From RUG11237 sp050874665 (GTDB lineage: Bacteria; Bacillota; Clostridia; Lachnospirales; Lachnospiraceae): 64,000 bases of DNA. The DNA lies in contig JBNMLC010000011.1 in the NCBI GenBank assembly GCA_050874665.1, positions 38,809 to 102,808 on the forward strand. The letters run 5' to 3'. The stretch's first letter is position 1. Every line of letters starts with the position of its first letter. Made by a program: the position numbers and the translations under genes. Positions 35,548 through 44,777 of the stretch are shown in pieces. The notes under the pieces are model-generated. The model had not been told where the DNA came from. It saw only the letters and a program-made list of their open reading frames with translations, and ran no database searches.

Positions 35548-36726
35548 ATGAACGAAATTCAATTAAAATATGGTTGTAATCCAAATCAGAAACCATCTAA
35601 AATCTATATGGAAGACGGAAGTGATTTACCGGTAAAAGTATTAAATGGGAAACCGGGATATATTAATTTTTTAGATGCTTTCAATGGCTGGCAGTTAGTA
35701 AAAGAATTAAAAGAAGCAACAGGACTTCCGGCAGCAACTTCTTTTAAACATGTATCTCCGGCAGGTGCTGCAGTAGGTCTTCCATTGGACGATACTTTAG
35801 CAAAAATTTACTGGGTAGACGATTTAGGAGAATTATCTCCATTGGCATGTGCATACGCAAGAGCCAGAGGTGCAGACAGAATGTCTTCCTTCGGTGATTT
35901 CATTGCTTTATCTGATGTTTGTGATGCTGACACTGCAAGATTAATTAAGAGAGAAGTGTCTGACGGTGTGATTGCTCCGGGATATACACAGGAAGCTATG
36001 GAACTGTTAATGCAGAAGAAAAAAGGAAATTACAATATTATTGAGATAGACCCTGCCTATGTACCGGCAGAATTAGAAAAGAAGCAGGTATACGGAATCA
36101 CTTTCGAACAGGGAAGAAATGAGCTGGACATCAACGGTGATTTATTATCGAATATTGTTACTAAAAATAAGGAAATTCCAGAAGCTGCATTGATTGACAT
36201 GAAAATCTCTTTAATTACATTAAAATATACACAGTCTAACTCTGTATGCTATGTAAAAGGCGGACAGGCAATCGGTATCGGTGCAGGTCAGCAGTCTAGA
36301 GTACATTGTACCAGACTGGCTGGACAAAAAGCAGATAACTGGTATCTTCGTCAGGCACCACAGGTATTAAATCTTGAGTTTGTAGATTCTTTGGGACGTG
36401 CAGACAGAGATAATGCAATAGACGTTTACATTGGAGATGAATACGAAGATGTACTTCGTGAGGGTGAATGGCAGAAACGCTTCAAAGTAAAACCTCCGGT
36501 ATTTACCAGAGAAGCAAAGAGAGCATGGTTAGATGGAAATACTGATGTAACACTTGGCTCTGACGCATTCTTCCCATTCTCAGACAATATTGAAAGAGCT
36601 TATAAGAGTGGAGTAAAATACATTGCACAGCCGGGCGGTTCTGTGAGAGATGACCTTGTGATTGAATGCGCAGATAAATATAATATGGCAATGGCGTTTA
36701 CAGGAATCCGATTATTCCATCATTAG
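35548..36726 (+). CDS. purH: AICAR transformylase, single domain (PurH-type)
   Basis: 392 residues. Only the formyltransferase domain is present, starting NEIQLKYGCNPNQKPSKIY. The active-site SFKHVSPAGAAVG holds the catalytic Lys-His pair. QSNSVCYVKGGQAIGIGAGQ and the end VKYIAQPGGSVRDD also match AICARFT. It transfers a formyl group from 10-formyl-tetrahydrofolate to AICAR (ZMP). With purO upstream the two genes provide the two final steps that most bacteria carry on one bifunctional PurH. Confidence 0.92.
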   Translation: MNEIQLKYGCNPNQKPSKIYMEDGSDLPVKVLNGKPGYINFLDAFNGWQLVKELKEATGLPAATSFKHVSPAGAAVGLPLDDTLAKIYWVDDLGELSPLACAYARARGADRMSSFGDFIALSDVCDADTARLIKREVSDGVIAPGYTQEAMELLMQKKKGNYNIIEIDPAYVPAELEKKQVYGITFEQGRNELDINGDLLSNIVTKNKEIPEAALIDMKISLITLKYTQSNSVCYVKGGQAIGIGAGQQSRVHCTRLAGQKADNWYLRQAPQVLNLEFVDSLGRADRDNAIDVYIGDEYEDVLREGEWQKRFKVKPPVFTREAKRAWLDGNTDVTLGSDAFFPFSDNIERAYKSGVKYIAQPGGSVRDDLVIECADKYNMAMAFTGIRLFHH

Positions 36727-36785
36727 AATAATATATTAGATTTGGCTTATTGCAAAAATTTATGATTTAATAAGGGGATATAAAT

Positions 36786-39557
36786 ATGAACATAAGATTA
36801 AAAAAGCAGCCTTTTTCAAAGGCGGTTGCATTTGTAATGACACTCACCTGTGTTACAACCGTTGGAGTGCAGGAAGTAAAAGCATCTGAATGGGTATTTG
36901 AAGAAGACTTTGAAGGAAATGTTGCTGATTGGAGCTTTGAGAATGCAGGTGAAATAGTTCAAGACCCAAATGATTCAGGAAATAAAGTATTAAAAATGAA
37001 CTTTGATAATGATTATTCATGGGGCTATGCTGTACATGACGTAACATTGAAGCCTAATACAAGTTACCTAATGGAGGTAAGAGTGAAAGGCGATGATATC
37101 TCTGTATCTGAACAGTACAAAGATGGAATTTATGTTAATATTTGGAGTGATATGGGATATCCGGTGGATTATGTGAATGATTTTCAGACAACAAGCTTTG
37201 GCTGGAATACCATGCAAGTATATTTTTATACCACTTCTAGAGGAGTTACGAGGATTCAGTGCGGTGTGGATGGAGTGAAGGGAACGGCTTATTTTGATAA
37301 TATTCGCATTAAAGAATATACCTATACAGATGCTGATGCAGATAAAAGAATTATTAAGGAATCAGAGAATATACGTTTGAGTATGATACCGCAATCGTTA
37401 GAAGTTTCTGGAATTTCTGAAGAGCAATTTCAACAACTGGTGGATGATTTACAGACTGCCTATAAAGCATATTATGATTTAACCGGAAGTGCACCTTTTT
37501 ATGGTGACAAGATAAACATACTTGAAAATCTTCGACCGGCATTTTTAAGATATGCAGCTATTGCTGGAAATCCCATTAACTTAAGCGGAAATCAGATATC
37601 TGCATTACAATTGTTTATGAATAAAGATGCAGTTAATTTTGGCTGGCTTCATGAAATAGGACACGATTTTGATAATGGTTTTGATATAGAAACAGGAATC
37701 ATTTACAAATACGGTTGGGATTTTCATGATGAATTTTGGGCAAATACGAAAATGCTTTATGTTTTGGATACGACAGATGTAGCTGCTGATTTTAACGGAG
37801 AAAAAGTTACTTCTCTGGCTGAAATACTTCCACAATATAAAAAGAATTATGATAAATGGCATACTGATTCAGAGGGAGAATTTAATGACAGCTACCATGA
37901 TGCACTGACTTATATATTCGGAACAATAATACAGGACATAGGCTGGGAGCCTTTTATCAAGGCATTTCATCAGTATACAGCAAAAGAGATTCCTACCCCT
38001 ATTACAAGACTGGCAAGGCTGGAACGTTTTTTATATGCTGTTCAGCAAAATTGCAATCCGTCAGGCAACGAAGTAATGGAACATTTTAAAGACGGAGAGT
38101 ATGAAGCTATTAGAAATTATTACTTTAATCTGGACGCGAAAATAAATACTGATCTGGATTCTCGAAGAGGTATTGCAAATGAGCAGCTTTTGAATATACT
38201 TGGAGAGGAAGAATATCCACCAGCAATTCAAGCTGTTATAGATAGTGAGAAAAAGCTTGTTGCGTATGCCGGCAGTCCGGATGAATTAACTAATATTATA
38301 GAATATGTAAAGAAAGTAATTAGCCCTATTACCGTTTCTTATAAAGACGAACAAGGAAATATTGTTGCTACCAGAGAGGTGAAACCTGGTGATAACATTC
38401 CAACAGATATTACACCTAATAACAGGGAACATTATTCTTTTGATGGCTGGTATATGGATGAGGAATGTACAGTACCGATTAGTGAGGCATCTACGGATAT
38501 ACTGGAAAAAGAGATTACGGTTTATCCAAAATGGGATATAATACACTATACAATTAATTATGAACTCAATGGTGGAATTAATTCAGCATTAAATCCTGTT
38601 GAGTTTACGATAGAAAATAATTTAATTGTATTTGCAGCTCCTAATAGGGAGGGATATCTTTTTGACGGCTGGTACCGGAATCCTGATTTTACAAAGCAAA
38701 TATGCGATTTTGAACCAAAGGATTATTCAAGTACGGCATTGGAGAATTTTACAATTTATGCAAAATGGAAAGAAAATCCTGTGACAGCGACTCCGGAACC
38801 TACAGTAACGGTAACCCCAGAACCTACAGTAACGGTAACTCTGGAACCTACAGTAACGGTAACTCCGGAACCTACAGCAACAGCAACGCCGGAACCTACA
38901 GTAACGGTGACTCCGGAACCTACAGTAACGGTGACTCCGGAACCTACAGTAACGGTGACTCCGGAACCTACAGCAACAGCAACGCCGGAACCTACCATAA
39001 CAGCGACCCCGGAACCTACCATAACAGTGACACTAGAACCTACAGCAACGTTGGCACCAGAGTCTACTATAACAGTGGCACCAGAAGAATCTGTAACACC
39101 GATTCCGTCATCGCAGAAAATTTCTATGAAAAAGGTTCATGTTACCAAAATACCAACTCAGTATTACTATGGAAAAACAGTGCAGCCAAAAGTGAAAATT
39201 ACCTATCAGGGAAAGGTTCTAAAAAAAGGCAGCGATTACACACTCTCATATAAAAATAACAAAAAACCAGGGAAAGGTAAAATTACGATTACCGGAAAAG
39301 GTAGTTATAAGGGAACGAAAACAGTTACCTTTAAGCTTGTGAATGGATTTAAAAAATATAAGGTAACCTCAAAAACTGCTCTATATAAACGTGCCTCAGA
39401 TAAATCAAAAAAAATTATGGTACTTTCGAAGGGAAAGAGTGTGAAGGTTTATGTGGGATCTGGTGTAAAAGATGTAAAGAAGAGAAAGTGGATAAAAATA
39501 AAAGTCGGAAGTAAAACAGGTTATGTATTGGTGAAAAAAATAAAAAAAGTTAAATAA
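36786..39557 (+). CDS. Secreted M60-like zinc metallopeptidase with multidomain tail
   Basis: 923 residues. Signal peptide (to about 34), an N-terminal carbohydrate-binding-like beta domain (WVFEEDFEGNVADWSFE and following, residues 35-180), then an M60-like zincin with WLHEIGHDFDNG (HExxH at residues 288-292) and FHDEFWANTKMLYV containing the later metal-binding Glu. Two InlB B-repeats (FDGWYMDEE, FDGWYRNPD) follow. Next come more than ten TVTVTPEP-like repeats and a basic Ig-like domain, and the protein ends in an SH3b-like module (YKVTSKTALYKRASD, then KKRKWIKIKV). M60-like enzymes cut mucin-type O-glycoproteins, so action on host mucus is plausible. There is no LPXTG anchor. Confidence 0.83.
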   Translation: MNIRLKKQPFSKAVAFVMTLTCVTTVGVQEVKASEWVFEEDFEGNVADWSFENAGEIVQDPNDSGNKVLKMNFDNDYSWGYAVHDVTLKPNTSYLMEVRVKGDDISVSEQYKDGIYVNIWSDMGYPVDYVNDFQTTSFGWNTMQVYFYTTSRGVTRIQCGVDGVKGTAYFDNIRIKEYTYTDADADKRIIKESENIRLSMIPQSLEVSGISEEQFQQLVDDLQTAYKAYYDLTGSAPFYGDKINILENLRPAFLRYAAIAGNPINLSGNQISALQLFMNKDAVNFGWLHEIGHDFDNGFDIETGIIYKYGWDFHDEFWANTKMLYVLDTTDVAADFNGEKVTSLAEILPQYKKNYDKWHTDSEGEFNDSYHDALTYIFGTIIQDIGWEPFIKAFHQYTAKEIPTPITRLARLERFLYAVQQNCNPSGNEVMEHFKDGEYEAIRNYYFNLDAKINTDLDSRRGIANEQLLNILGEEEYPPAIQAVIDSEKKLVAYAGSPDELTNIIEYVKKVISPITVSYKDEQGNIVATREVKPGDNIPTDITPNNREHYSFDGWYMDEECTVPISEASTDILEKEITVYPKWDIIHYTINYELNGGINSALNPVEFTIENNLIVFAAPNREGYLFDGWYRNPDFTKQICDFEPKDYSSTALENFTIYAKWKENPVTATPEPTVTVTPEPTVTVTLEPTVTVTPEPTATATPEPTVTVTPEPTVTVTPEPTVTVTPEPTATATPEPTITATPEPTITVTLEPTATLAPESTITVAPEESVTPIPSSQKISMKKVHVTKIPTQYYYGKTVQPKVKITYQGKVLKKGSDYTLSYKNNKKPGKGKITITGKGSYKGTKTVTFKLVNGFKKYKVTSKTALYKRASDKSKKIMVLSKGKSVKVYVGSGVKDVKKRKWIKIKVGSKTGYVLVKKIKKVK

Positions 39558-39569
39558 ACTTTAACAAGA

Positions 39570-39607
39570 AAAGGGCTCAGATATAGGAAAAGATCTGCGT
39601 CCTTTCT
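39570..39607 (+). terminator. Terminator after the metallopeptidase gene
   Basis: AAAGG and CAGAT pair with ATCTG and CCTTT around a short loop. The following bases are T/C-rich rather than a pure T-run. Confidence 0.6.
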
Positions 39608-39694
39608 CTGTATCTGGGTATTGCCTAAAACAATATAAAATATGTTATACTTAAAACATGTTTATAAAAATAATTGGTGCGGGAGGAAAAACCG

Positions 39695-41047
39695 ATGAAA
39701 AGAATAGGTCAGATTACAGTAAGAATTATAGGAGCACTGGTTGTAGTTATGATGGCAGATATGGTATTGATTTCAAAAAGGTATGACAGTAGTGTAGTGA
39801 TTGTGGTGGTTGCAGTGCTTTTTGCAGCAATTAATATGATACCTGCATTTGATACGATGAAGATACAGAATAAAAGACTTCGTATTTGTGGGAATGGTTG
39901 CGAATTATTGTATATTTTTCTTATTTCTATGACTGGAATCATTGCATTTCATATATCAGCAATTATATTTCGGTTTTCGGTGCTAAATGAGATGGACTCA
40001 TGGAAGGACTGGCTCTCTCATATAAGTTTGATTATTTTCGCAGAGTGCATTGTGTTTTGGAACGGTATACTTAGAGTTTATTTTACTTCTGCACAGTTGG
40101 GGGTAAAATGGAGGGTGATAGGTATTGTGTGTGGCTGGATTCCTATTGCTCATTTGATTGCATTGGGAAAAATTATTCAGATTGCAGAAGCCGAAGTACA
40201 GGTGGAAAACGGCAAAATATTAAAAGGACAGGAGCGTGCTGCAAACAAGATTTGTGCAACGAAATATCCTATTATTATGGTACATGGTGTATTTTTTAGA
40301 GATTTTCGTTATTTCAATTATTGGGGCAGGATTCCGAAAGAATTGGAAAAAAACGGTGCTACAATTTATTACGGAAATCAAGAGTCGGCGGCGAGTGTAG
40401 CAACATGCGGTCAGCAACTGGCAGAAAGAATAAAGAGTATTGTAAAAGAAACCTCTTGCGGGAAAGTAAATATCATAGCTCATTCTAAGGGAGGATTAGA
40501 CAGCAGATATGCTATATCTGTGCTTGGTTTAGAGGATTATGTGGCGAGTCTTACTACAATTAATACACCTCATCGTGGATGTGAGTTTGCCGATTATTTA
40601 CTCTCGAAAGTGCCGGAAGGTCAAAAACAGGCAATAGCGAATACATACAACACGGCACTAAAAAAGATGGGAGATGAAAATCCCGATTTTTTGGCTGCCG
40701 TCACAGATTTAACGGCTTTGGCATGTGAGAAAATGAACGAAAAAGTTATGGATAGTCCAAAGGTATATTATCAAAGTGTGGGTTCTAAGTTGAATGTGGC
40801 AAGGGGTGGACGTTTTCCCTTAAATCTTACCCACCTTTTTGTAAAATATTTTGATGGAAACAATGATGGTCTTGTGGGTGAAAAGTCCTTTCCCTGGGGG
40901 GAAAATTATAGGTTTCTTACGGTGAAAGGAAAGCGGGGAATTTCTCATGGAGATATGATTGATTTGAACAGGGAAAATTTTAAAGGATTTGACATAAGAG
41001 AATTTTATGTACAATTGGTAGCTGAATTGAAGAATAAAGGATTTTAA
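39695..41047 (+). CDS. Membrane-anchored alpha/beta hydrolase, lipase-like
   Basis: 451 residues. The N-terminal 150 residues contain four or five hydrophobic helices, and the rest is an alpha/beta hydrolase: PIIMVHGVFFRDFRYFNYWG (oxyanion region), nucleophile elbow AHSKGG near residue 264 and a later SHGDMIDL with the likely catalytic His. It resembles triacylglycerol lipases of clostridia. Acting on membrane lipids or acyl esters is likely, with the substrate unknown. ATG at 39695 follows GGGAGGAAAAACC. The pseudogene of an ABC exporter follows after 20 nt. Confidence 0.8.
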   Translation: MKRIGQITVRIIGALVVVMMADMVLISKRYDSSVVIVVVAVLFAAINMIPAFDTMKIQNKRLRICGNGCELLYIFLISMTGIIAFHISAIIFRFSVLNEMDSWKDWLSHISLIIFAECIVFWNGILRVYFTSAQLGVKWRVIGIVCGWIPIAHLIALGKIIQIAEAEVQVENGKILKGQERAANKICATKYPIIMVHGVFFRDFRYFNYWGRIPKELEKNGATIYYGNQESAASVATCGQQLAERIKSIVKETSCGKVNIIAHSKGGLDSRYAISVLGLEDYVASLTTINTPHRGCEFADYLLSKVPEGQKQAIANTYNTALKKMGDENPDFLAAVTDLTALACEKMNEKVMDSPKVYYQSVGSKLNVARGGRFPLNLTHLFVKYFDGNNDGLVGEKSFPWGENYRFLTVKGKRGISHGDMIDLNRENFKGFDIREFYVQLVAELKNKGF

Positions 41048-41067
41048 GAAAAGGCAAGGAGTTTAAA

Positions 41068-42191
41068 ATGGGAAACAATTTAAAGAAAATGATGGGGTAT
41101 TATAAGCCATACCTTTCCATCTTTTGGGCAGATATGTTTTTTGCGACACTTTCCGCAGCAGTGGCTCTCACCATTCCGCTGGTGGTAAGATATGTAACCT
41201 CCACACTGATTTATAAGGAATCAAAAGAAATATTACAGAATTGCTGCATCACGGACCGGAAAATCTGATTCTTTCCGTTTTAAAAATTGCGGGAGCTTTT
41301 ATTATTCTGGTTAATATCAATCCGTGGCTGGCACTGGCGGCTTTTGTAGTAATTCCGTTTATGTTCGCCTTTGCATTTATTTTAAATAAAAAAATGCGCC
41401 GTGCTTTTCGCAGAAACAGAGAAAAAATTGGTGATATTAACGGGCAGATTGAAGATAATCTTGCAGGAATCCGTGTGGTAAAATCCTTTGCCAATGAGGA
41501 CATTGAAAATGAAAAATTTGCGGTGGGAAATCAAGGATTTTTGGCAGCAAAGAAAAACAGCTACCGCTACATGGGAAGCTTTCAGGCAGGAGTGGGAAAA
41601 ACTACACTTTGTTCGTTGATTTCACGATTCTATGATGTAACTGGAGGAAAGATAAATATTGACGGATATGATATACGGCATGTGACTTTAAAGAGTCTGT
41701 GAAAGCAGATTGGCATAGTACAGCAGGATGTATATTTATTTGCAGGTTCCATTTATGAAAATATTGCATACGGAAAGCCAGGTGCCACCAGAGAAGAAGT
41801 GATTCAGGCGGCAAAGAATGCCAATGCCCATGAATTTATTATGTCTTTTCCAAATGGCTATGACACAGATATTGGTCAGCGTGGCATTAAGCTGTCCGGT
41901 GGACAGAAACAGCGTCTTTGCATTGCCAGAGTGTTTTTAAAGAATCCACCAATATTGATTTTCGATGGAGCAGCCTCCGCATTGGACAATGAGAGCGAAC
42001 GAATTGTACAGGAATCTTTAGAAAAGTTAGCAAAGAACAGAACCACTTTTGTAATAGCCCATCGTCTGACCACCATTCAAAATGCAGAAAAAATATTAGT
42101 TCTCACAGAGGATGGCATTGCAGAGTCAGGAACCCATGAGGAATTGTTAAAACAGGGGGGAATTTACGAGAAATTGTATCATATGCATTAG
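41068..42191 (+). pseudogene. ABC exporter (fused membrane and ATPase domains), decayed
   Basis: Remains of a fused exporter of about 580 residues. The frame from 41068 gives the first membrane helices and is lost near 41240. A second frame gives LILSVLKIAGAFIILVNINP and the cytoplasmic loop to GSFQAG, then jumps straight to VGKTTLCSLISRFYD, so the region between including the first half of Walker A is deleted. TGA at 41701-41703 interrupts the frame before KQIGIVQQDVYLFAGSIYEN. The signature LSGGQKQRLCIAR is intact but Walker B reads LIFDGAASALD, with the catalytic Glu replaced by Gly. It cannot produce an active transporter. Confidence 0.9.
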
Positions 42192-42344
42192 AGCCAATTA
42201 GTTTCTATAGATTGTACAAAAATGACAAATGACATCTTGATTTTATAAAAAAAAATATTTATTATATATTAATGAACTCGAGTGAAAAATTGGTTGATTA
42301 GTGTCAAGTAAAAAATAATATAATAAAAAAGGCAGGTATAATCT

Positions 42345-42725
42345 ATGAGTATGAACAAAATTAAAAGAAGTCTGTGTTTGATGTTAGGAATTGTAATGGT
42401 ACTTTCTTCTACTATACCAAGCTATGCAGCAACAGAAGTTGGGCCATATCCGACTAGGAGAGGAGTGATTCTTGTTACTCCAGATGCATATAAAAATTTA
42501 ATACCAACAGGTCATGCAGCTATTGTTTGGAGCGATAAAAAGGTAATAGAATCACTGAGTGATGGTGTGGGAATGCACAAAAATAATTGGAAAACAAAAA
42601 AGAAAAAAATATATGGGGTAACTGTTTCTTCAACTAATACAGCACAAGATAGAAATGTGGCAGTTTATCCAATGGAACTTGTAAATTCTAGTAAAACTGT
42701 TACATTGTATACATATACAAAATAA
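42345..42725 (+). CDS. Small secreted protein, YiiX/NlpC-like N-terminal fragment
   Basis: 126 residues with a signal peptide (residues 6-29, cleavage after SYA). The mature part, RRGVILVTPDAYKNLIPTGHAAIVW, is like the strand-Gly-His-Ala segment of secreted NlpC/YiiX-type papain-fold hydrolases, in which the His or Cys occupies this region. The rest of that fold is not present, so it may be a truncated or minimal form. It ends TVTLYTYTK. Followed after 20 nt by a lipoprotein gene that may be cotranscribed. Confidence 0.55.
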   Translation: MSMNKIKRSLCLMLGIVMVLSSTIPSYAATEVGPYPTRRGVILVTPDAYKNLIPTGHAAIVWSDKKVIESLSDGVGMHKNNWKTKKKKIYGVTVSSTNTAQDRNVAVYPMELVNSSKTVTLYTYTK

Positions 42726-42745
42726 TCGAGCCTAAAGGAGACAAC

Positions 42746-43768
42746 GTGAAGAGAAAAATTACAGTTGCTATTTTGGTATGTTTTGTTTTAGTAATGCTTT
42801 CCGGCTGTGAAAGAGAATATCAAATGGAGTACGATTTTGGAGTAATCTTTACTACGGAATACAAAAATTATTCCCAGATTAAATATTTTAATGAAGAAAT
42901 GCAAGAAATAAGTACCTTGTCATATCATTATCCCAATATATCTTACGATGGTTTTCGAAATTCCTTGATTGTGGGTAATGAATTATATTTATTACCAAAA
43001 GGACATGCAGATAAATTGGATTATGGAAAAGTGATTTCTTTAAATTTAGCTGATGGGAAAATTAAGGAATATAATTTTAGGAGAGCTAATATTACAGATT
43101 TTGAATGTGCCTTGAATTTACTTTGTATATCAAGTAATTTGAATTCAATAAATTATATTGATGTATATGATTTGCAAACAGAAAAAATTCAAACAATGGA
43201 GGTGGAAAACGCTTTTATAAATAATCTTTTAGTAGAGGGCAATAGAATTTATGGAACAATGACGGATTTAGAAACAGATCACTGCTTTCTGTGCGAATTT
43301 AATATAGTGAGAGGTACTTATGAAGTAATGCATGAAATACAGGCAGAACCTGATTTTATGGAATTTTATCAGGGAAATCTCTATTTTTCTAATGAGGATA
43401 TATTGTATGAATATAATATTAAAAGTAAAACCATGGCTGAAATCATGATTCCACATAAAAATGCATATAATTTAAATCTTGTGGAGGATATGTTATATAT
43501 TGGTTGTGCGGATATCCTTAATGGTACAGAGAGTTATGTTGATGTTATGTGCCTGCCTGAAAAGAAAATTGTAAAGAGCATAAAGCATGAAGGAGCTATT
43601 TTGCAATTGGAAGTTTCCGAAGAAGATGAGCTTTATATTTTGGATTATGATAATTTGAGTGTTTATGATGTTTCAACAAAGGAACCAACGCTTATCAATA
43701 GTATGGTGTTACAGACAGATAAAGAGTATTATATAGGTGGATTTTATTTGAATGAAATTAATAAGTAG
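42746..43768 (+). CDS. Secreted lipoprotein, beta-propeller-like
   Basis: 340 residues. GTG start at 42746 after AAAGGAGA. The lipobox LSGC is at residues 18-21, so the protein is anchored outside the membrane. The mature part has repeated blocks of short strands with aspartate turns (NRIYGTMTDLETDHCFLCEFN, EDMLYIGCADILNGT and similar), suggesting a six- or seven-bladed beta-propeller. No enzyme motif. Overlaps slightly the reading of the next small lipoprotein gene, with which it probably forms an operon. Confidence 0.7.
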   Translation: MKRKITVAILVCFVLVMLSGCEREYQMEYDFGVIFTTEYKNYSQIKYFNEEMQEISTLSYHYPNISYDGFRNSLIVGNELYLLPKGHADKLDYGKVISLNLADGKIKEYNFRRANITDFECALNLLCISSNLNSINYIDVYDLQTEKIQTMEVENAFINNLLVEGNRIYGTMTDLETDHCFLCEFNIVRGTYEVMHEIQAEPDFMEFYQGNLYFSNEDILYEYNIKSKTMAEIMIPHKNAYNLNLVEDMLYIGCADILNGTESYVDVMCLPEKKIVKSIKHEGAILQLEVSEEDELYILDYDNLSVYDVSTKEPTLINSMVLQTDKEYYIGGFYLNEINK

Positions 43769-43784
43769 AGAAGAGGATAGCAGA

Positions 43785-43985
43785 ATGAAAAAGAAAATAA
43801 TAATAGCGACATTGTTATTAATGGCAGTGCTGACAGCCTGCGGAAAAGAAAGTGGTTCGACAGAAAATGATTTGGATAGTGTGGAACACATGGAAGGGTA
43901 TGAAGGACTATCGGAAGAAGAAACGAATCAGAAACTTATTGAAGAGGCTGATAAGATGGAAGTAGTTCCAGACAAAACAGAGTAA
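43785..43985 (+). CDS. Small lipoprotein
   Basis: 66 residues with a clear lipobox, LTAC (residues 16-19), and a very acidic mature part (EETNQKLIEEADKMEVVPDK). The ATG at 43785 follows AGAGGATAGCAG. Located 17 nt after the larger lipoprotein and 35 nt before a NarL regulator. No family is recognised. Confidence 0.65.
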   Translation: MKKKIIIATLLLMAVLTACGKESGSTENDLDSVEHMEGYEGLSEEETNQKLIEEADKMEVVPDKTE

Positions 43986-44020
43986 ATTACTATAATTTTA
44001 ATAAGAGTGGGGGATAATAG

Positions 44021-44653
44021 ATGATACGTGTGTTGATAGCGGATGACACAAAGATACTATGTAATAGAATAAATGTTATTCTAAATAACGATAACGAAAT
44101 AGAGGTATTGGGGAGGGTTTACGATGGAAGAGAGGCAATAGAAGTATGTGACAGTTTGAAACCGGATGTAGTACTGATAGATATGCGAATGCCAAAATAT
44201 AATGGTGCATATGCAATAAAAATAATCAAAGAAAAATATCAAAATACAAAAGTACTTGTTTTAACTACATTTGATGATTCGGATACAATAAAATGTGCAT
44301 TGCTCAGTGGAGCAGATGGTTATATTTTGAAAGAATATGAGGGTGAAAAAATTATTAGTGCGATTAAGAGTGTTTATTATGGGATTATAGTATTTGGGGA
44401 AAGTATATTCCACCAAATCAAAAAGGATATGAAAGAATCAAAACAATATGCGTTTGATGATTTTAATATTACAGAGAGAGAGTATATATTATTGTCTTAT
44501 ATAGTGAATGGTTATAATAATAAAGAGATAGCATTTAAAATGAATTTATCAGACGGAACTATTAGAAATAACATTTCAAAATTATTAGAAAAACTAAAGT
44601 TAAAAGATAGAACCCAGTTAGCGGTTTATGCTGTAAAACATGGCATAGGCTAG
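44021..44653 (+). CDS. NarL/LuxR-family response regulator, no adjacent kinase
   Basis: 210 residues: receiver domain (MIRVLIADDTKI, phospho-acceptor in DVVLIDMRMP, Lys in YILKEYEGE) and a LuxR-type helix-turn-helix (NGYNNKEIAFKMNLSDGTIR, then SKLLEKLKLKDRTQLAVYAV). NarL-type regulators normally pair with HPK7 kinases such as LiaS or DesK; none is seen on either side. Upstream neighbours are two lipoproteins. It may regulate them or respond to a kinase elsewhere. Confidence 0.88.
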   Translation: MIRVLIADDTKILCNRINVILNNDNEIEVLGRVYDGREAIEVCDSLKPDVVLIDMRMPKYNGAYAIKIIKEKYQNTKVLVLTTFDDSDTIKCALLSGADGYILKEYEGEKIISAIKSVYYGIIVFGESIFHQIKKDMKESKQYAFDDFNITEREYILLSYIVNGYNNKEIAFKMNLSDGTIRNNISKLLEKLKLKDRTQLAVYAVKHGIG

Positions 44654-44678
44654 AAAGAGTATTTATGAATTGGTATGT

Positions 44679-44720
44679 AAGGGGCTGAGTACTAAGTAAT
44701 TAGTGCATGCCCCTTTTTTT
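44679..44720. terminator. Terminator between the NarL regulator and DUF4317 genes
   Basis: Stem AAGGGGC and GCCCCTT with a long AT-rich loop and a seven-T run on the plus strand. It ends the regulator transcript. The convergent DUF4317 gene may use it weakly. Confidence 0.75.
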
Positions 44721-44777
44721 CAGTGCAAAACCGTCAGTTAAAGCGATGCCCCACATTAGGTTTGTCTGACTGCAAAA

